DNA of 23,445 bases, taken from contig CAZLDQ010000080.1 of NCBI GenBank assembly GCA_964558295.1, positions 1 through 23,445 of the forward strand, in the 5' to 3' direction. The translations under genes were made by a program, and so were the position numbers. How positions within the stretch are numbered: the stretch's first letter is position 1; every line of letters starts with the position of its first letter. Source of the stretch: JBDKTH01 sp964558295. Lineage in GTDB: Bacteria; Planctomycetota; Planctomycetia; Pirellulales; Thermoguttaceae. Below the pieces are notes generated by a model. That model made no database searches, was not told where the DNA came from, and saw only the letters and a program-made list of their open reading frames with translations. This document shows positions 8,003 through 15,274 of the stretch, one piece after another.

Positions 8003-8629
8003 TCAGAACGCTGGCGGCACGTGGCTGAAGTCATACGCCTGCTGGCCGGGCATTGGAGCCGGTGGAGGGGCAACCGGTGTGCCCTGCATCGGGCCGGGAG
8101 GCAGTGGAGCCGGGGCCGGGGCCGTCGTCGGACCGGGGGCCGGCTGAGGACCGATGACGTCAGGATTGCAGCCACACTCGCCGCAGAGGTTTTTCACGAC
8201 GGTCTTGTAGACCGGCACTTCCACCTCGTATTCTTTTTTCACCAGGATCTTCTTGGTGCGGACTTTTCCGCATTCGGGCGGAACAACGCACGTTTCTTTG
8301 CCGCAGGTTGCTTCGCAGCCGAGCTCGCAGCCACCGCACTCTCCGCAGCCGGTTTTACCGTGCAGGCCGTCGAGCAGGCCGCCAAGTGTGCTGTAGAGAT
8401 TGGGGATGCCGCCGGGCATTGAGGGGGCAAAGGGAACGCATTCCACGCACCAGCAGTGCTTTTTGACTTTCGTGACACCTGCCACGACCTGACAGGTGAC
8501 CGGCTGGCAAGCGGCCGTGCAGCCGCAGTGAGCACAGCAGTCCGGGGCGCCGCAACCCTCACTGGCCACGACCGGCTTCGCCAGCAGCAGGCAGGCCGTC
8601 AGGGTCAGGGATATACCGACAATCCTCAT
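8003..8629 (-). CDS. Secreted cysteine-rich protein with Pro/Ala-rich tail, planctomycete type
   Basis: A 208-residue protein of unrecognised family. GAGGAGG at 8639-8645 lies 9 nt upstream of the ATG and is a strong ribosome binding site. Residues 1-23 form a Sec signal ('ISLTLTACLLLAKPVVA'). The mature part has about 20 cysteines, many in C-x-x-C or C-C arrangements ('CGAPDCCAHCGC', 'CGECGGCELGC'). After these come a charged beta-like stretch 'KKILVKKEYEVEVPVYKTVV', another CGECGC cluster and a Pro/Ala-rich tail. The Cys-rich plus K/V-P-V-Y-K pattern is familiar from planctomycete exported proteins of unknown role. The Cys density suggests metal binding or disulphide cross-linking at the cell surface. 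It lies 101 nt downstream of the porin gene and shares its terminator, so co-expression is likely. Confidence 0.8.
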   Translation of the reverse strand: MRIVGISLTLTACLLLAKPVVASEGCGAPDCCAHCGCTAACQPVTCQVVAGVTKVKKHCWCVECVPFAPSMPGGIPNLYSTLGGLLDGLHGKTGCGECGGCELGCEATCGKETCVVPPECGKVRTKKILVKKEYEVEVPVYKTVVKNLCGECGCNPDVIGPQPAPGPTTAPAPAPLPPGPMQGTPVAPPPAPMPGQQAYDFSHVPPAF

Positions 8630-8650
8630 GTTTTGTATCCTCCTCGCTAA

Positions 8651-8675
8651 GGCCCGCCGCGCGGGGCCGCGGGCC
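8651..8675 (-). other. GC-rich intercistronic hairpin between porin and cysteine-rich genes
   Basis: GGCCCGC (8651-8657) and GCGGGCC (8669-8675) form a 7-bp all-GC stem with an 11-nt loop. It lies in the 101-nt gap, just upstream of the ribosome binding site of the downstream gene. There is no T-run. It could set the expression ratio by attenuation or RNA processing. Confidence 0.4.
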
Positions 8676-8730
8676 GCTTCGTTCTTGGTCCGTCAGATCA
8701 CCATTTCAGGCCGCTTGAGTTGCGACTTGC

Positions 8731-10161
8731 TTAGAAGTCGATCGCAGCCCTCATCTCGAACGTGTTGATGTGGCCGTCGGTAACGAGGTTTCCACCGGTG
8801 ACGCGGTCGCCATCGGAGAGCACGTAGTTCCACATCAATCGGGTATACGGATTCAGATACCAAGTGAGTCCCAGGGTGTGATCCGTGACTTGTCCCGCAC
8901 CGTTGGTGGTCAGCAGGCTGTTATCGAGCACGTCCAGATAGGACCAGCGGTAACCCACTTCCCAGGCGCCCCATCCGGTGGCCACATCGCCGTCACAGGT
9001 GCGAACCCGGAAGAAGTTGGTAAAGGGCTTCACGCGGTCGAAAACGCCCAGCTTGCGATTGTAGGGGCGGTGCTCGCCGGTAAGGAAGTAGCTGAGATAG
9101 ACGTAACCGCCATGGAAGGTGTGATTTGCCTGGTCACCGAGCCCGTTGACAAAGTCGCCGAACCACTCGGCCTGAACCGAGAATGGCCCATAGACAAAGG
9201 CGGTTTCGGCACCCAGCAACTGCTCCTGGTCGATCGGCAAGGCGAGGTTGATGAAGTAGGGGGCCAAGTGGGCTTCGGGACGGACTTTCCAGGTGCGATC
9301 CACGTCGGAGGCCATCCCCCGGTAGCTGTAGGCCAGTCCGGTATGCAGCAGTCCACGGCCGTCGCTGGCCTCATCGTACCAGAGAAGCCGGGTGCCGCGC
9401 ATCGTCAGTGCATAGCCCCCTTCATCGTTCTGATAGATCGGCGGGTTGTCGGCCATTTGGCTGACGAAGCCACCGAGTTGGTAGGTGCTCAAGAGGTCGT
9501 CCGTATTGCCAAAGGCCATCACCCCCATATTGCGTCCCGGAACGATCGCCCCCTCATCAGCGAGCGAACGCTCCATGAACGTGGTGTAGTTGTCGCTGAT
9601 CAGCTCTTCCAACCCGAAGGGTTCCTTGAAGTGTCCGATCCGCACATTCTGCAGATAGGGGAGCTCTTTGACGGTGAAATAGACGTCTCGGAATGCGGGC
9701 TTCGAGGCGGCAAATTCTATCTCGATGGAATAATCGATAATCTCGAACCCTTCGCCTTTAACCGCGATACGGGCTCGGCGGAACTCGACACCGTTCTCTG
9801 CGTTACCGATTTGCGTTTTGCTCGCCGCATTCTGGTCGAACATCGCGGCGTCCATCTGGATCCGTCCGCTGGGCGTTGCGGTGAGCTTGCCAGCGGCCTT
9901 GTTTTTGTCTGCGGCCGCCTTGTCTTCCAGCTTCTTTAGAGCCAGTTCTAAGTCGGCGATCCGCCGGTTCAAATCAACAGGGCCCTGGGGGTTCAGCGAC
10001 GCCGTCGAGGCCAGATAGTTGGTCGGTTGTTGTGCGGCATAGCCGGGGTCTTCGGGCAACTGCCACGGCTGGACTTCTTGGGCCCAAACGTGGCTCCCGC
10101 CGACCGAGATGGCTGCGGCTGTGAACGTACAGGTCAACCACCTGCGTAATCCTCCGTGCAT
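8731..10161 (-). CDS. OprO/OprP-type (phosphate-selective) outer-membrane porin
   Basis: A 476-residue protein from the ATG complementary to 10159-10161. The frame extends 20 codons upstream, but this ATG is preceded by GAGAGGGA and directly begins a signal peptide (M-H-G-G-L-R-R-W-L to 'SHVWAQ'). The mature N-terminus has a short coiled coil ('RRIADLELALKKLEDKAA') of the kind that trimerises or anchors porins. From about residue 95 comes the Porin_O_P barrel: 'GRIQMDAAMFDQ', 'GVEFRRARIAVKGE', 'IGHFKEPFGLEELISDNYTT', alternating amphipathic strands and a terminal aromatic 'MRAAIDF'. Members form trimeric anion channels for phosphate or polyphosphate, though many family members have other solutes. 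Position next to a PhoB-like regulator and the pst operon favours phosphate uptake. Its own promoter shows only one CTAACA hexamer. Confidence 0.88.
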   Translation of the reverse strand: MHGGLRRWLTCTFTAAAISVGGSHVWAQEVQPWQLPEDPGYAAQQPTNYLASTASLNPQGPVDLNRRIADLELALKKLEDKAAADKNKAAGKLTATPSGRIQMDAAMFDQNAASKTQIGNAENGVEFRRARIAVKGEGFEIIDYSIEIEFAASKPAFRDVYFTVKELPYLQNVRIGHFKEPFGLEELISDNYTTFMERSLADEGAIVPGRNMGVMAFGNTDDLLSTYQLGGFVSQMADNPPIYQNDEGGYALTMRGTRLLWYDEASDGRGLLHTGLAYSYRGMASDVDRTWKVRPEAHLAPYFINLALPIDQEQLLGAETAFVYGPFSVQAEWFGDFVNGLGDQANHTFHGGYVYLSYFLTGEHRPYNRKLGVFDRVKPFTNFFRVRTCDGDVATGWGAWEVGYRWSYLDVLDNSLLTTNGAGQVTDHTLGLTWYLNPYTRLMWNYVLSDGDRVTGGNLVTDGHINTFEMRAAIDF

Positions 10162-10847
10162 GGAATCATCCCTCTCCATCCAAAGTAAAGAAGTCGCTAG
10201 ACAGACAATGCGACCTGCCATATCCAGCGTTGTTAGGTTGCGATACAGCTCCCAAGCAGGCGTAATGTTTTCTCGGCATTCTCGGCTTCAATCGGCGATG
10301 CGACGCAAGGCGAGGAAAACGGCTCGTGACTCCCCGGGCTGGGGTGTTCTCTGCCGACGAGTGGGATCGGTCTCGTCTGCTGGTTGGTGGCGCTGCTCAT
10401 GCCGCCCGGAATTCGGCACAATGCTCGTTTCCTGCGAAACAGATCGAACCGATTTCGCGAGAAGGTTGATTAGTTTTGGTGCTTCAGGCACAAGTCGTCC
10501 GACCTGCGATCACACGTTCGGAGTTTCAAGTAAGACCCGTACTGCCCGACGAGTTTGCCAAACCTGCAGACCTCTCCAACTGCCCTTGATATCTGCTGGC
10601 AATCCCCCGCAAACGCGGTTCCGATAGGTGACGGGCGGAGCAATTCGCGTAGGGGGCACCCGCCGGCGCATGGGGGACGCTTCCGTCCCACGGCCAGTTC
10701 GTGCTCCCCAGGCGAATCGATCTTGTACAGGAACATCATGAACTTCTTGCAGCGGTTTAACAGAACGCTAATCGAGTGCAGCTAGCTTATGCCAATGGGC
10801 AGTTGTACGAACAGCAAGCTCAGGCGGACGAAACGAGGCGCACACCA
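10162..10847. other. 686-nt divergent regulatory region, porin / response regulator
   Basis: No convincing gene is seen; short ORFs on both strands have no recognisable domains. A single CTAACA hexamer on the minus strand (10231-10236) lies about 70 nt before the porin start, without clear 11-bp phased partners. A hairpin GGGACG-CTTC-CGTCCC is at 10674-10689. A degenerate Pho-box-like array lies at 10746-10773. The length suits two divergent regulated promoters, but most of it is unexplained. Confidence 0.5.
10746..10788 (+). promoter_or_regulatory. Degenerate Pho-box-like promoter of the response regulator gene
   Basis: Hexamers CTTGCA (10746), TTAACA (10757) and CTAATC (10768) are phased at 11 bp. 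They end 9 nt before TAGCTT (10783-10788), a weak -10. The phase and the 9-nt distance are the same as in the much clearer array upstream of pstS. This would give a leader of about 50 nt and autoregulation by the encoded PhoB-like protein. Individual hexamers are poor matches, so chance is possible. Confidence 0.35.
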
Positions 10848-11567
10848 ATGCTTAGGGAGTCGACAGGGCCACGGTCTGTCCTTGTCATTGAAGATGAGGA
10901 CGACATCCGCGAGTTGGTCTGTTACAACCTGCGCAAGGAGGGTTTTGAGGTAACCGGAGTCGGCACGGGCGAAGAGGGGCTTATCGCGGTGGAGCGTCGC
11001 CAACCTGACGTGGTGCTTCTGGACCTTATGCTTCCCGGGGTTGACGGATTGACCATCTGCCGCAAGTTGAAGACTAGCCCCGCGACTGAGACGATCCCTG
11101 TCGTGATCTTGACCGCCAAAGGCGAAGAGACCGATGTTGTTACCGGCCTGAATCTCGGCGCGGATGACTATATCACGAAGCCGTTCAGTCCGAAGGTGCT
11201 CGTCGCCCGGGTACGGGCCATTTTCCGCCGCGTGGCGGCTGCCACGGCTAGTACGGACGGCAACGATCCGGTCGGCGAGAGTATCCGAGTCCACGATCTG
11301 GTGATCCACCCAGGCCGCCACGAGGTGCTCGTGGGCGATCGTCCGATCGACCTGACCTCGACGGAATTCCGTGTCCTTCATTTCCTCGCGCGCCGGCCGG
11401 GATGGGTTTTTACCCGCCAGCAGATCCTCGACGCCGTCCATGGCGACAATTACGCGATCACGGATCGTGCCGTCGATGTCCAGATCGTCGGCCTTCGCAA
11501 AAAGTTGGGGCGTGCGGGGGATTATATCGAGACAGTTCGGGGCGTCGGTTATCGTTTCAAGGAATAG
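10848..11567 (+). CDS. phoB: PhoB/PhoP-type response regulator (OmpR family)
   Basis: A 239-residue two-component regulator. The start is ATG 10848, preceded by GAGG at 10835-10838; an in-frame GTG at 10776 falls within the probable promoter. The receiver domain (residues about 12-130) has the acidic pocket 'VLVIEDEDDIREL', phospho-acceptor Asp59 in 'VVLLDLMLPGVDG', Thr89 and Lys111 in 'ADDYITKPFSPK'. The wording 'IPVVILTAKGEE' and 'GADDYITKPFSPK' is very close to PhoB. The C-terminal winged helix has 'LTSTEFRVLHFLARRPGWVF' and ends 'YIETVRGVGYRFKE'. When phosphorylated it should activate phosphate-starvation genes from 11-bp direct repeats, as seen just downstream before pstS. No orthodox PhoR follows, which is unusual because phoB and phoR are normally adjacent. 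Confidence 0.9.
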   Translation: MLRESTGPRSVLVIEDEDDIRELVCYNLRKEGFEVTGVGTGEEGLIAVERRQPDVVLLDLMLPGVDGLTICRKLKTSPATETIPVVILTAKGEETDVVTGLNLGADDYITKPFSPKVLVARVRAIFRRVAAATASTDGNDPVGESIRVHDLVIHPGRHEVLVGDRPIDLTSTEFRVLHFLARRPGWVFTRQQILDAVHGDNYAITDRAVDVQIVGLRKKLGRAGDYIETVRGVGYRFKE

Positions 11568-11658
11568 TCGAGGTGGAAGAGACGACTTGCATGGCAGCTT
11601 CGCGCTGGGCAGGGGCTTGCTGGCAGCCCTCCTTGCGTGTGCCGGCAGCCGCGTGTCG

Positions 11659-11712
11659 CTAACAGTCTTCTAACAATCGGTCCACAGTCAGCTAACAAGC
11701 TAGCGCTAGAAT
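11659..11712 (+). promoter_or_regulatory. Pho box and promoter of the pst operon
   Basis: Four hexamers are phased at exactly 11 bp: CTAACA 11659, CTAACA 11670, TCCACA 11681 and CTAACA 11692. Nine nt after the last one is TAGAAT (11707-11712), a 5-of-6 match to the -10 consensus, and no -35 box is present. Known PhoB and PhoP sites are direct repeats with an 11-bp period that replace the -35 element about 10 nt upstream of the -10. The hexamer resembles the TTAACA-type half-site of Bacillus PhoP. Transcription would start near 11719, giving a leader of about 190 nt to pstS. Confidence 0.78.
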
Positions 11713-11797
11713 TGGGACAGGCTTAAACCAATCCGTCTCAGTCCAGGCTAGCAAACCGCTGGCAAGAGGGGGCTTTCATGCCCTTCAACTTTCGCGG

Positions 11798-11833
11798 CAG
11801 CCCTGGTTCGGCTTTCGGCTTGTGGGAGGGCTG
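11798..11833 (+). other. Hairpin in the pst operon leader
   Basis: CAGCCCT (11798-11804) pairs with AGGGCTG (11827-11833) across a 22-nt loop, within the predicted 190-nt leader upstream of pstS. There is no T-run. It could stabilise the transcript. No known riboswitch is recognised. Confidence 0.3.
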
Positions 11834-11907
11834 GGTGTTCGAGGCGAGCCGCAAGGCGAAGTCCAATGAAGTTTGTTTTACTGCATTGTTTCCAAGGAGA
11901 GTCTGGG

Positions 11908-12885
11908 ATGAAGAGTCTGCTGAAACGAAGTGGTTGGGTGGCCGTGGTGGCCGTTGCGGTTTGTGTCCCACAAGCCGCACGGGCGGCCGGAGATGTTGAT
12001 CCGTCGATGAAGAGCTATGTGAAGGTCTCCGGCGTATCGGGAAATCTTAACAGCATCGGATCCGACACGCTGAATAATCTGATGACGATGTGGGCTGAGG
12101 AGTTTCGCAAGCAGTACCCGAACGTGAACATTCAGATTGAAGGCAAAGGCTCAGCCACTGCTCCGCCCGCGTTAGCGCAAGGCACCGCCCAATTGGGGCC
12201 GATGTCGCGGGCGATGAAGCCCGAAGAGGAAGACAAGTTCCAGGAAAAGCACGGCTTCAAGCCGACCCAGATCAGCGTCGCCCTGGACTGCCTGGCCGTC
12301 TACGTCCACAAGGACAATCCGATCCGCGGCCTGACCCTGCCGCAAGTTGACTGCATCTTCTCGAAAACCCGCAAGTCGGGTTTTGCCGAGATTACCACAT
12401 GGGGGCAAGTCGGGTTGACCGGGGCCTGGGAAAAGCTCCCCATGAGCCTCTACGGCCGCAATTCCGCCAGCGGAACCTACGCCTATTTCAAAGAACACGC
12501 CCTGCGCAAGGGGGATTACAAGGACACCGTGAAAGAACAACCCGGTTCGGCCGCCGTGGTCAACTCGGTGGCAAACGATCGCGCGGGGATCGGTTACTCG
12601 GGGATCGGCTACAAGACCTCGGAAGTTCGTGCAATTCCGCTGGCCAATGACCACGCGACTCCGCTGGCCGAGCCGTCGTTTGAAAACGCCCTGAATGGGA
12701 GCTATCCCTTGGGCCGCGCCCTGTACGTTTATGTCGCCAAGAAGCCCAGCGAACCGATGCCGCTGCTCGTCAAGGAGTTTATGAAGTTTGTGCTCTCCAA
12801 GGAGGGACAGAGTATCGTCGTCAAGGACGGCTATGGTGCGTTGCCCTCGAAGATTATTGAGCGGGAACTGAAGAAGCTCGACTAG
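11908..12885 (+). CDS. pstS: Periplasmic phosphate-binding protein PstS
   Basis: A 325-residue exported protein. ATG 11908 is preceded by AAGGAGA (11894-11900, 7-nt spacing) and directly starts a Sec signal, M-K-S-L-L-K-R-S-G-W-V-A to 'PQAARAAGD'. An in-frame ATG 14 codons upstream lacks both features. The mature protein is a PBP-like (type II) binding protein: 'GNLNSIGSDTLNNLM' near the N-terminus, 'EGKGSATAPPAL', 'LDCLAVYVHKDNP' and 'YGRNSASGTYAYFKEH', whose Ser/Gly/Thr loops bind the phosphate oxygens in PstS. It delivers phosphate to the PstC-PstA-PstB importer encoded downstream. It is the first gene after the Pho box and is separated from pstC by a hairpin, which commonly allows higher PstS synthesis. 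Confidence 0.92.
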   Translation: MKSLLKRSGWVAVVAVAVCVPQAARAAGDVDPSMKSYVKVSGVSGNLNSIGSDTLNNLMTMWAEEFRKQYPNVNIQIEGKGSATAPPALAQGTAQLGPMSRAMKPEEEDKFQEKHGFKPTQISVALDCLAVYVHKDNPIRGLTLPQVDCIFSKTRKSGFAEITTWGQVGLTGAWEKLPMSLYGRNSASGTYAYFKEHALRKGDYKDTVKEQPGSAAVVNSVANDRAGIGYSGIGYKTSEVRAIPLANDHATPLAEPSFENALNGSYPLGRALYVYVAKKPSEPMPLLVKEFMKFVLSKEGQSIVVKDGYGALPSKIIERELKKLD

Positions 12886-12922
12886 CCATCATCGTGGTTG
12901 GTGCGTAAGTGGGGCACTGTGG

Positions 12923-12964
12923 GAGCCCTGTCTGGCCGGGGAATTGCCGGCCCGACGGGGGCTC
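12923..12964 (+). other. Intercistronic stem-loop between pstS and pstC
   Basis: The inner stem GGCCGG (12934-12939) / CCGGCC (12947-12952) is enclosed by GAGCCC (12923-12928) / GGGCTC (12959-12964) and GTC/GAC pairs, giving an imperfect 42-nt hairpin in the 130-nt gap. There is no T-run, so partial attenuation or 3'-end protection of a pstS-only mRNA is more likely than full termination. Confidence 0.5.
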
Positions 12965-13015
12965 TGAACTGCCTGTGCAACTACGGACTTCACATCAAGG
13001 CTAGGGCTGGACGCC

Positions 13016-15274
13016 ATGCTGACCATCCGTCAAGCGACGATCCGAAAGAGCAAACGGCGCGATCGCATCGCTCGCTGGGTGATCACGTTCGGCGGCGCCG
13101 CCGTTGTTGCCAGCGTGCTCGCTATTCTCTTTCTGATCGTGGGGGTGGTCCTGCCCCTGTTTCGTTCGCCTCGCACGAACCACGTTACCAGCGATCCGCT
13201 GCCTGCCGAGATTGTGGCGGACGATGTTCTTGCCGTCGGCGTGGAACTGGATGCAGGCCAGCAACGCTCCTTGACCGCCCATGTTTTGGCAGGCGACGGC
13301 ACCTTCACTTTTCTCGATCTGAATCGTCGCCTGGAAGTTGTGGGAAGCCAGCGGGTCGCGCCGCCGGAGGGCTCTGCGGCCAAGTCGGTTCTGGCGGTGG
13401 AAAAGCAGGACAGTTCACACTATTCGCTGCTCTGGTCCGACGGCGCCGTGTCGCTGGTCGAGGTTTCCGTGATCCCGCAGTTTGACGAAGCCGGGCAGCG
13501 AAGCGTCAAATACGCCGTTCATTCCCAAGCTGCCGTGGCAAATGTGGACGACGTCAAGCCAACGGCCGCCCTGATTCGACGGGCGGACGACGGCAGCGTG
13601 ACCCGTGTTGCCCTTTTGCCCGACAACCGCGTGTCGGTTGTCCGGCAGTCGGTCCAAAAAGCGGGACTCTTTGGTGAGTCCGAGACAAAAACCAAGCAGG
13701 TGACGCTGGCGGAGGACATTTCCGGCCACTTGACGGCGATCACCATGGACAAGAGCGGGACCACGCTTTACGCCGGCACGGACAACGGTGGCCTGCTTCG
13801 TTGGGAACTCGATGAGGATGGCAACGTGCGCAACCGCGAGGTGATTCCGGCATTTCGTGACAAACGGGCCGTCACTTCGTTAGCGATGGTGCTGGGCGAT
13901 GTGTCGTTAGCCGTCGGCGATGCTCAAGGCGGGCTCAGCACTTGGTTTGAAGTCCGTGGGCCGTCCGGAGGCAAGCTCCGTCAGATCCATTTGCTCGAAT
14001 CACATCCCGACGCCGTGCGGTGCATTGTGCCTTCCCAGCGAAACAAGGCCTTGTTGAGCCTTGGCCAAGGGGGGACGGTGCATTTGGACTATATGACCAG
14101 CGAACGGCATCTGGCGAGCTTGCAGCCTGGCGACGGACAGACGATCGAGCACATCGGCTATTCTTCACGGGGCAATGCCGTGATCGGCCTCGATTCTCGC
14201 GGCGTCCTGCACGTCTGGGAATTCGACGGGATGTACCCGGAGGTCAGCGTCAAGTCGCTTTTGGGCAAGGTGTTTTACGAGGGGTACGAGGAGCCGGTTT
14301 ACGCCTGGCAGACGACCGGTGGTGCGGACTTCGAACCGAAGCTGAGCATTGTCCCCTTGGTTCTCGGTACGCTCAAGGGGACGTTTTACGCCATGCTGTT
14401 TGCCGTTCCGTTGGCCCTGTTCGGCGCGGCCTACACGAGCCATTTTACCACTCCGGCGATCCGGCAAGTCGTCAAACCGACCGTGGAGATCATGGCGGCC
14501 GTTCCGTCGGTTGTGCTCGGGTTCCTGGTGGCGCTCTGGCTGGCCCCAATTGTAGAGCGATGGATCCTGGCCGTCTTCGCCAGCCTGGTGACAATTCCCT
14601 TGACCTTTGTGCTCTTCATGGCCTGCTGGCAGTGGCTGCGCAGATACGATTGGGCCAAGCGAGTCGAGACCGGCTATGAGTTCATCGTGCTCGTGCCTGT
14701 GATTCTTCTTGGAGCGGTGCTAGCTGTCTGGGCGGTTGGCCCGTTGGAAGCGTGGCTCTTCGGCGGGAACTTCAAGCTCTGGCTCTATGAAACGCTTGCG
14801 ATGCGCTACGATCAGCGGAACTCGATCATCATCGCTTTTGGTCTCGGCTTTGCCGTGATTCCGATCATCTTTTCGATCGCAGAAGATGCCCTGTCGACCG
14901 TGCCGCACAACATGACGGCCGCCTCGATGGCCCTGGGGGCGAGCCGCTGGCAGACTCTGTGGCGCATCATCCTCCCGTCCGCCAGCCCAGGGATATTTGC
15001 TGGGATCATGATCGGCTTCGGCCGGGCGGTGGGCGAGACGATGATCGTGCTGATGGCTACCGGCAATACCCCCATTCTGGATTGGAGCCCCTTTAACGGA
15101 ATGCGTACGCTCTCGGCCAACATCGCGGTGGAAATCCCCGAAGCCCCCGTGGGGGGCACGCTCTATCGAGTACTCTTTCTATGTGCAGTCATCCTCTTCC
15201 TCTTCACCTTCGTCCTGAACACGGCCGCGGAATTGGTGCGCCAGCGTCTGCGAAAACGATACGGCCGGTTCTGA
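13016..15274 (+). CDS. pstC: Phosphate ABC transporter permease PstC with extended propeller-like domain
   Basis: A 752-residue inner-membrane protein, more than twice the length of enterobacterial PstC (about 320). One N-terminal transmembrane helix (about 18-50) is followed by roughly 390 residues predicted outside the membrane. This part contains repeated WD40/propeller-like units ('TTLYAGTDNGGLLRWELDE', 'VSLAVGDAQGGLSTWF', 'AVIGLDSRGVLHVWEF'). The permease domain begins near 446 ('LVLGTLKGTFYAMLFAVPLA') and holds the EAA loop ('EDALSTVPHNMTAASMALGA') that contacts the ATPase. Long PstC forms with an N-terminal extra domain are known in other bacteria; the role of that domain is unsettled. 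Its stop overlaps the start region of pstA, so translation is probably coupled. Confidence 0.9.
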   Translation: MLTIRQATIRKSKRRDRIARWVITFGGAAVVASVLAILFLIVGVVLPLFRSPRTNHVTSDPLPAEIVADDVLAVGVELDAGQQRSLTAHVLAGDGTFTFLDLNRRLEVVGSQRVAPPEGSAAKSVLAVEKQDSSHYSLLWSDGAVSLVEVSVIPQFDEAGQRSVKYAVHSQAAVANVDDVKPTAALIRRADDGSVTRVALLPDNRVSVVRQSVQKAGLFGESETKTKQVTLAEDISGHLTAITMDKSGTTLYAGTDNGGLLRWELDEDGNVRNREVIPAFRDKRAVTSLAMVLGDVSLAVGDAQGGLSTWFEVRGPSGGKLRQIHLLESHPDAVRCIVPSQRNKALLSLGQGGTVHLDYMTSERHLASLQPGDGQTIEHIGYSSRGNAVIGLDSRGVLHVWEFDGMYPEVSVKSLLGKVFYEGYEEPVYAWQTTGGADFEPKLSIVPLVLGTLKGTFYAMLFAVPLALFGAAYTSHFTTPAIRQVVKPTVEIMAAVPSVVLGFLVALWLAPIVERWILAVFASLVTIPLTFVLFMACWQWLRRYDWAKRVETGYEFIVLVPVILLGAVLAVWAVGPLEAWLFGGNFKLWLYETLAMRYDQRNSIIIAFGLGFAVIPIIFSIAEDALSTVPHNMTAASMALGASRWQTLWRIILPSASPGIFAGIMIGFGRAVGETMIVLMATGNTPILDWSPFNGMRTLSANIAVEIPEAPVGGTLYRVLFLCAVILFLFTFVLNTAAELVRQRLRKRYGRF

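Noticed and set aside
8582..8629. Lipobox (L-T-A-C at residues 10-13) in the cysteine-rich protein
   Set aside because: The hydrophobic stretch continues past this Cys to 'LLLAKPVVA', which fits a normal Sec signal cleaved near residue 22.
8770..9939. 389-codon open frame on the plus strand
   Set aside because: Opposite the porin gene, which has a clear signal peptide, barrel motifs and terminal Phe. The plus-strand translation shows none of this.
10231..10236. CTAACA hexamer on the minus strand as a Pho box of the porin gene
   Set aside because: Only one hexamer. The positions 11 bp on either side read TGTATC and GGATAT, and no good -10 follows at the expected distance.
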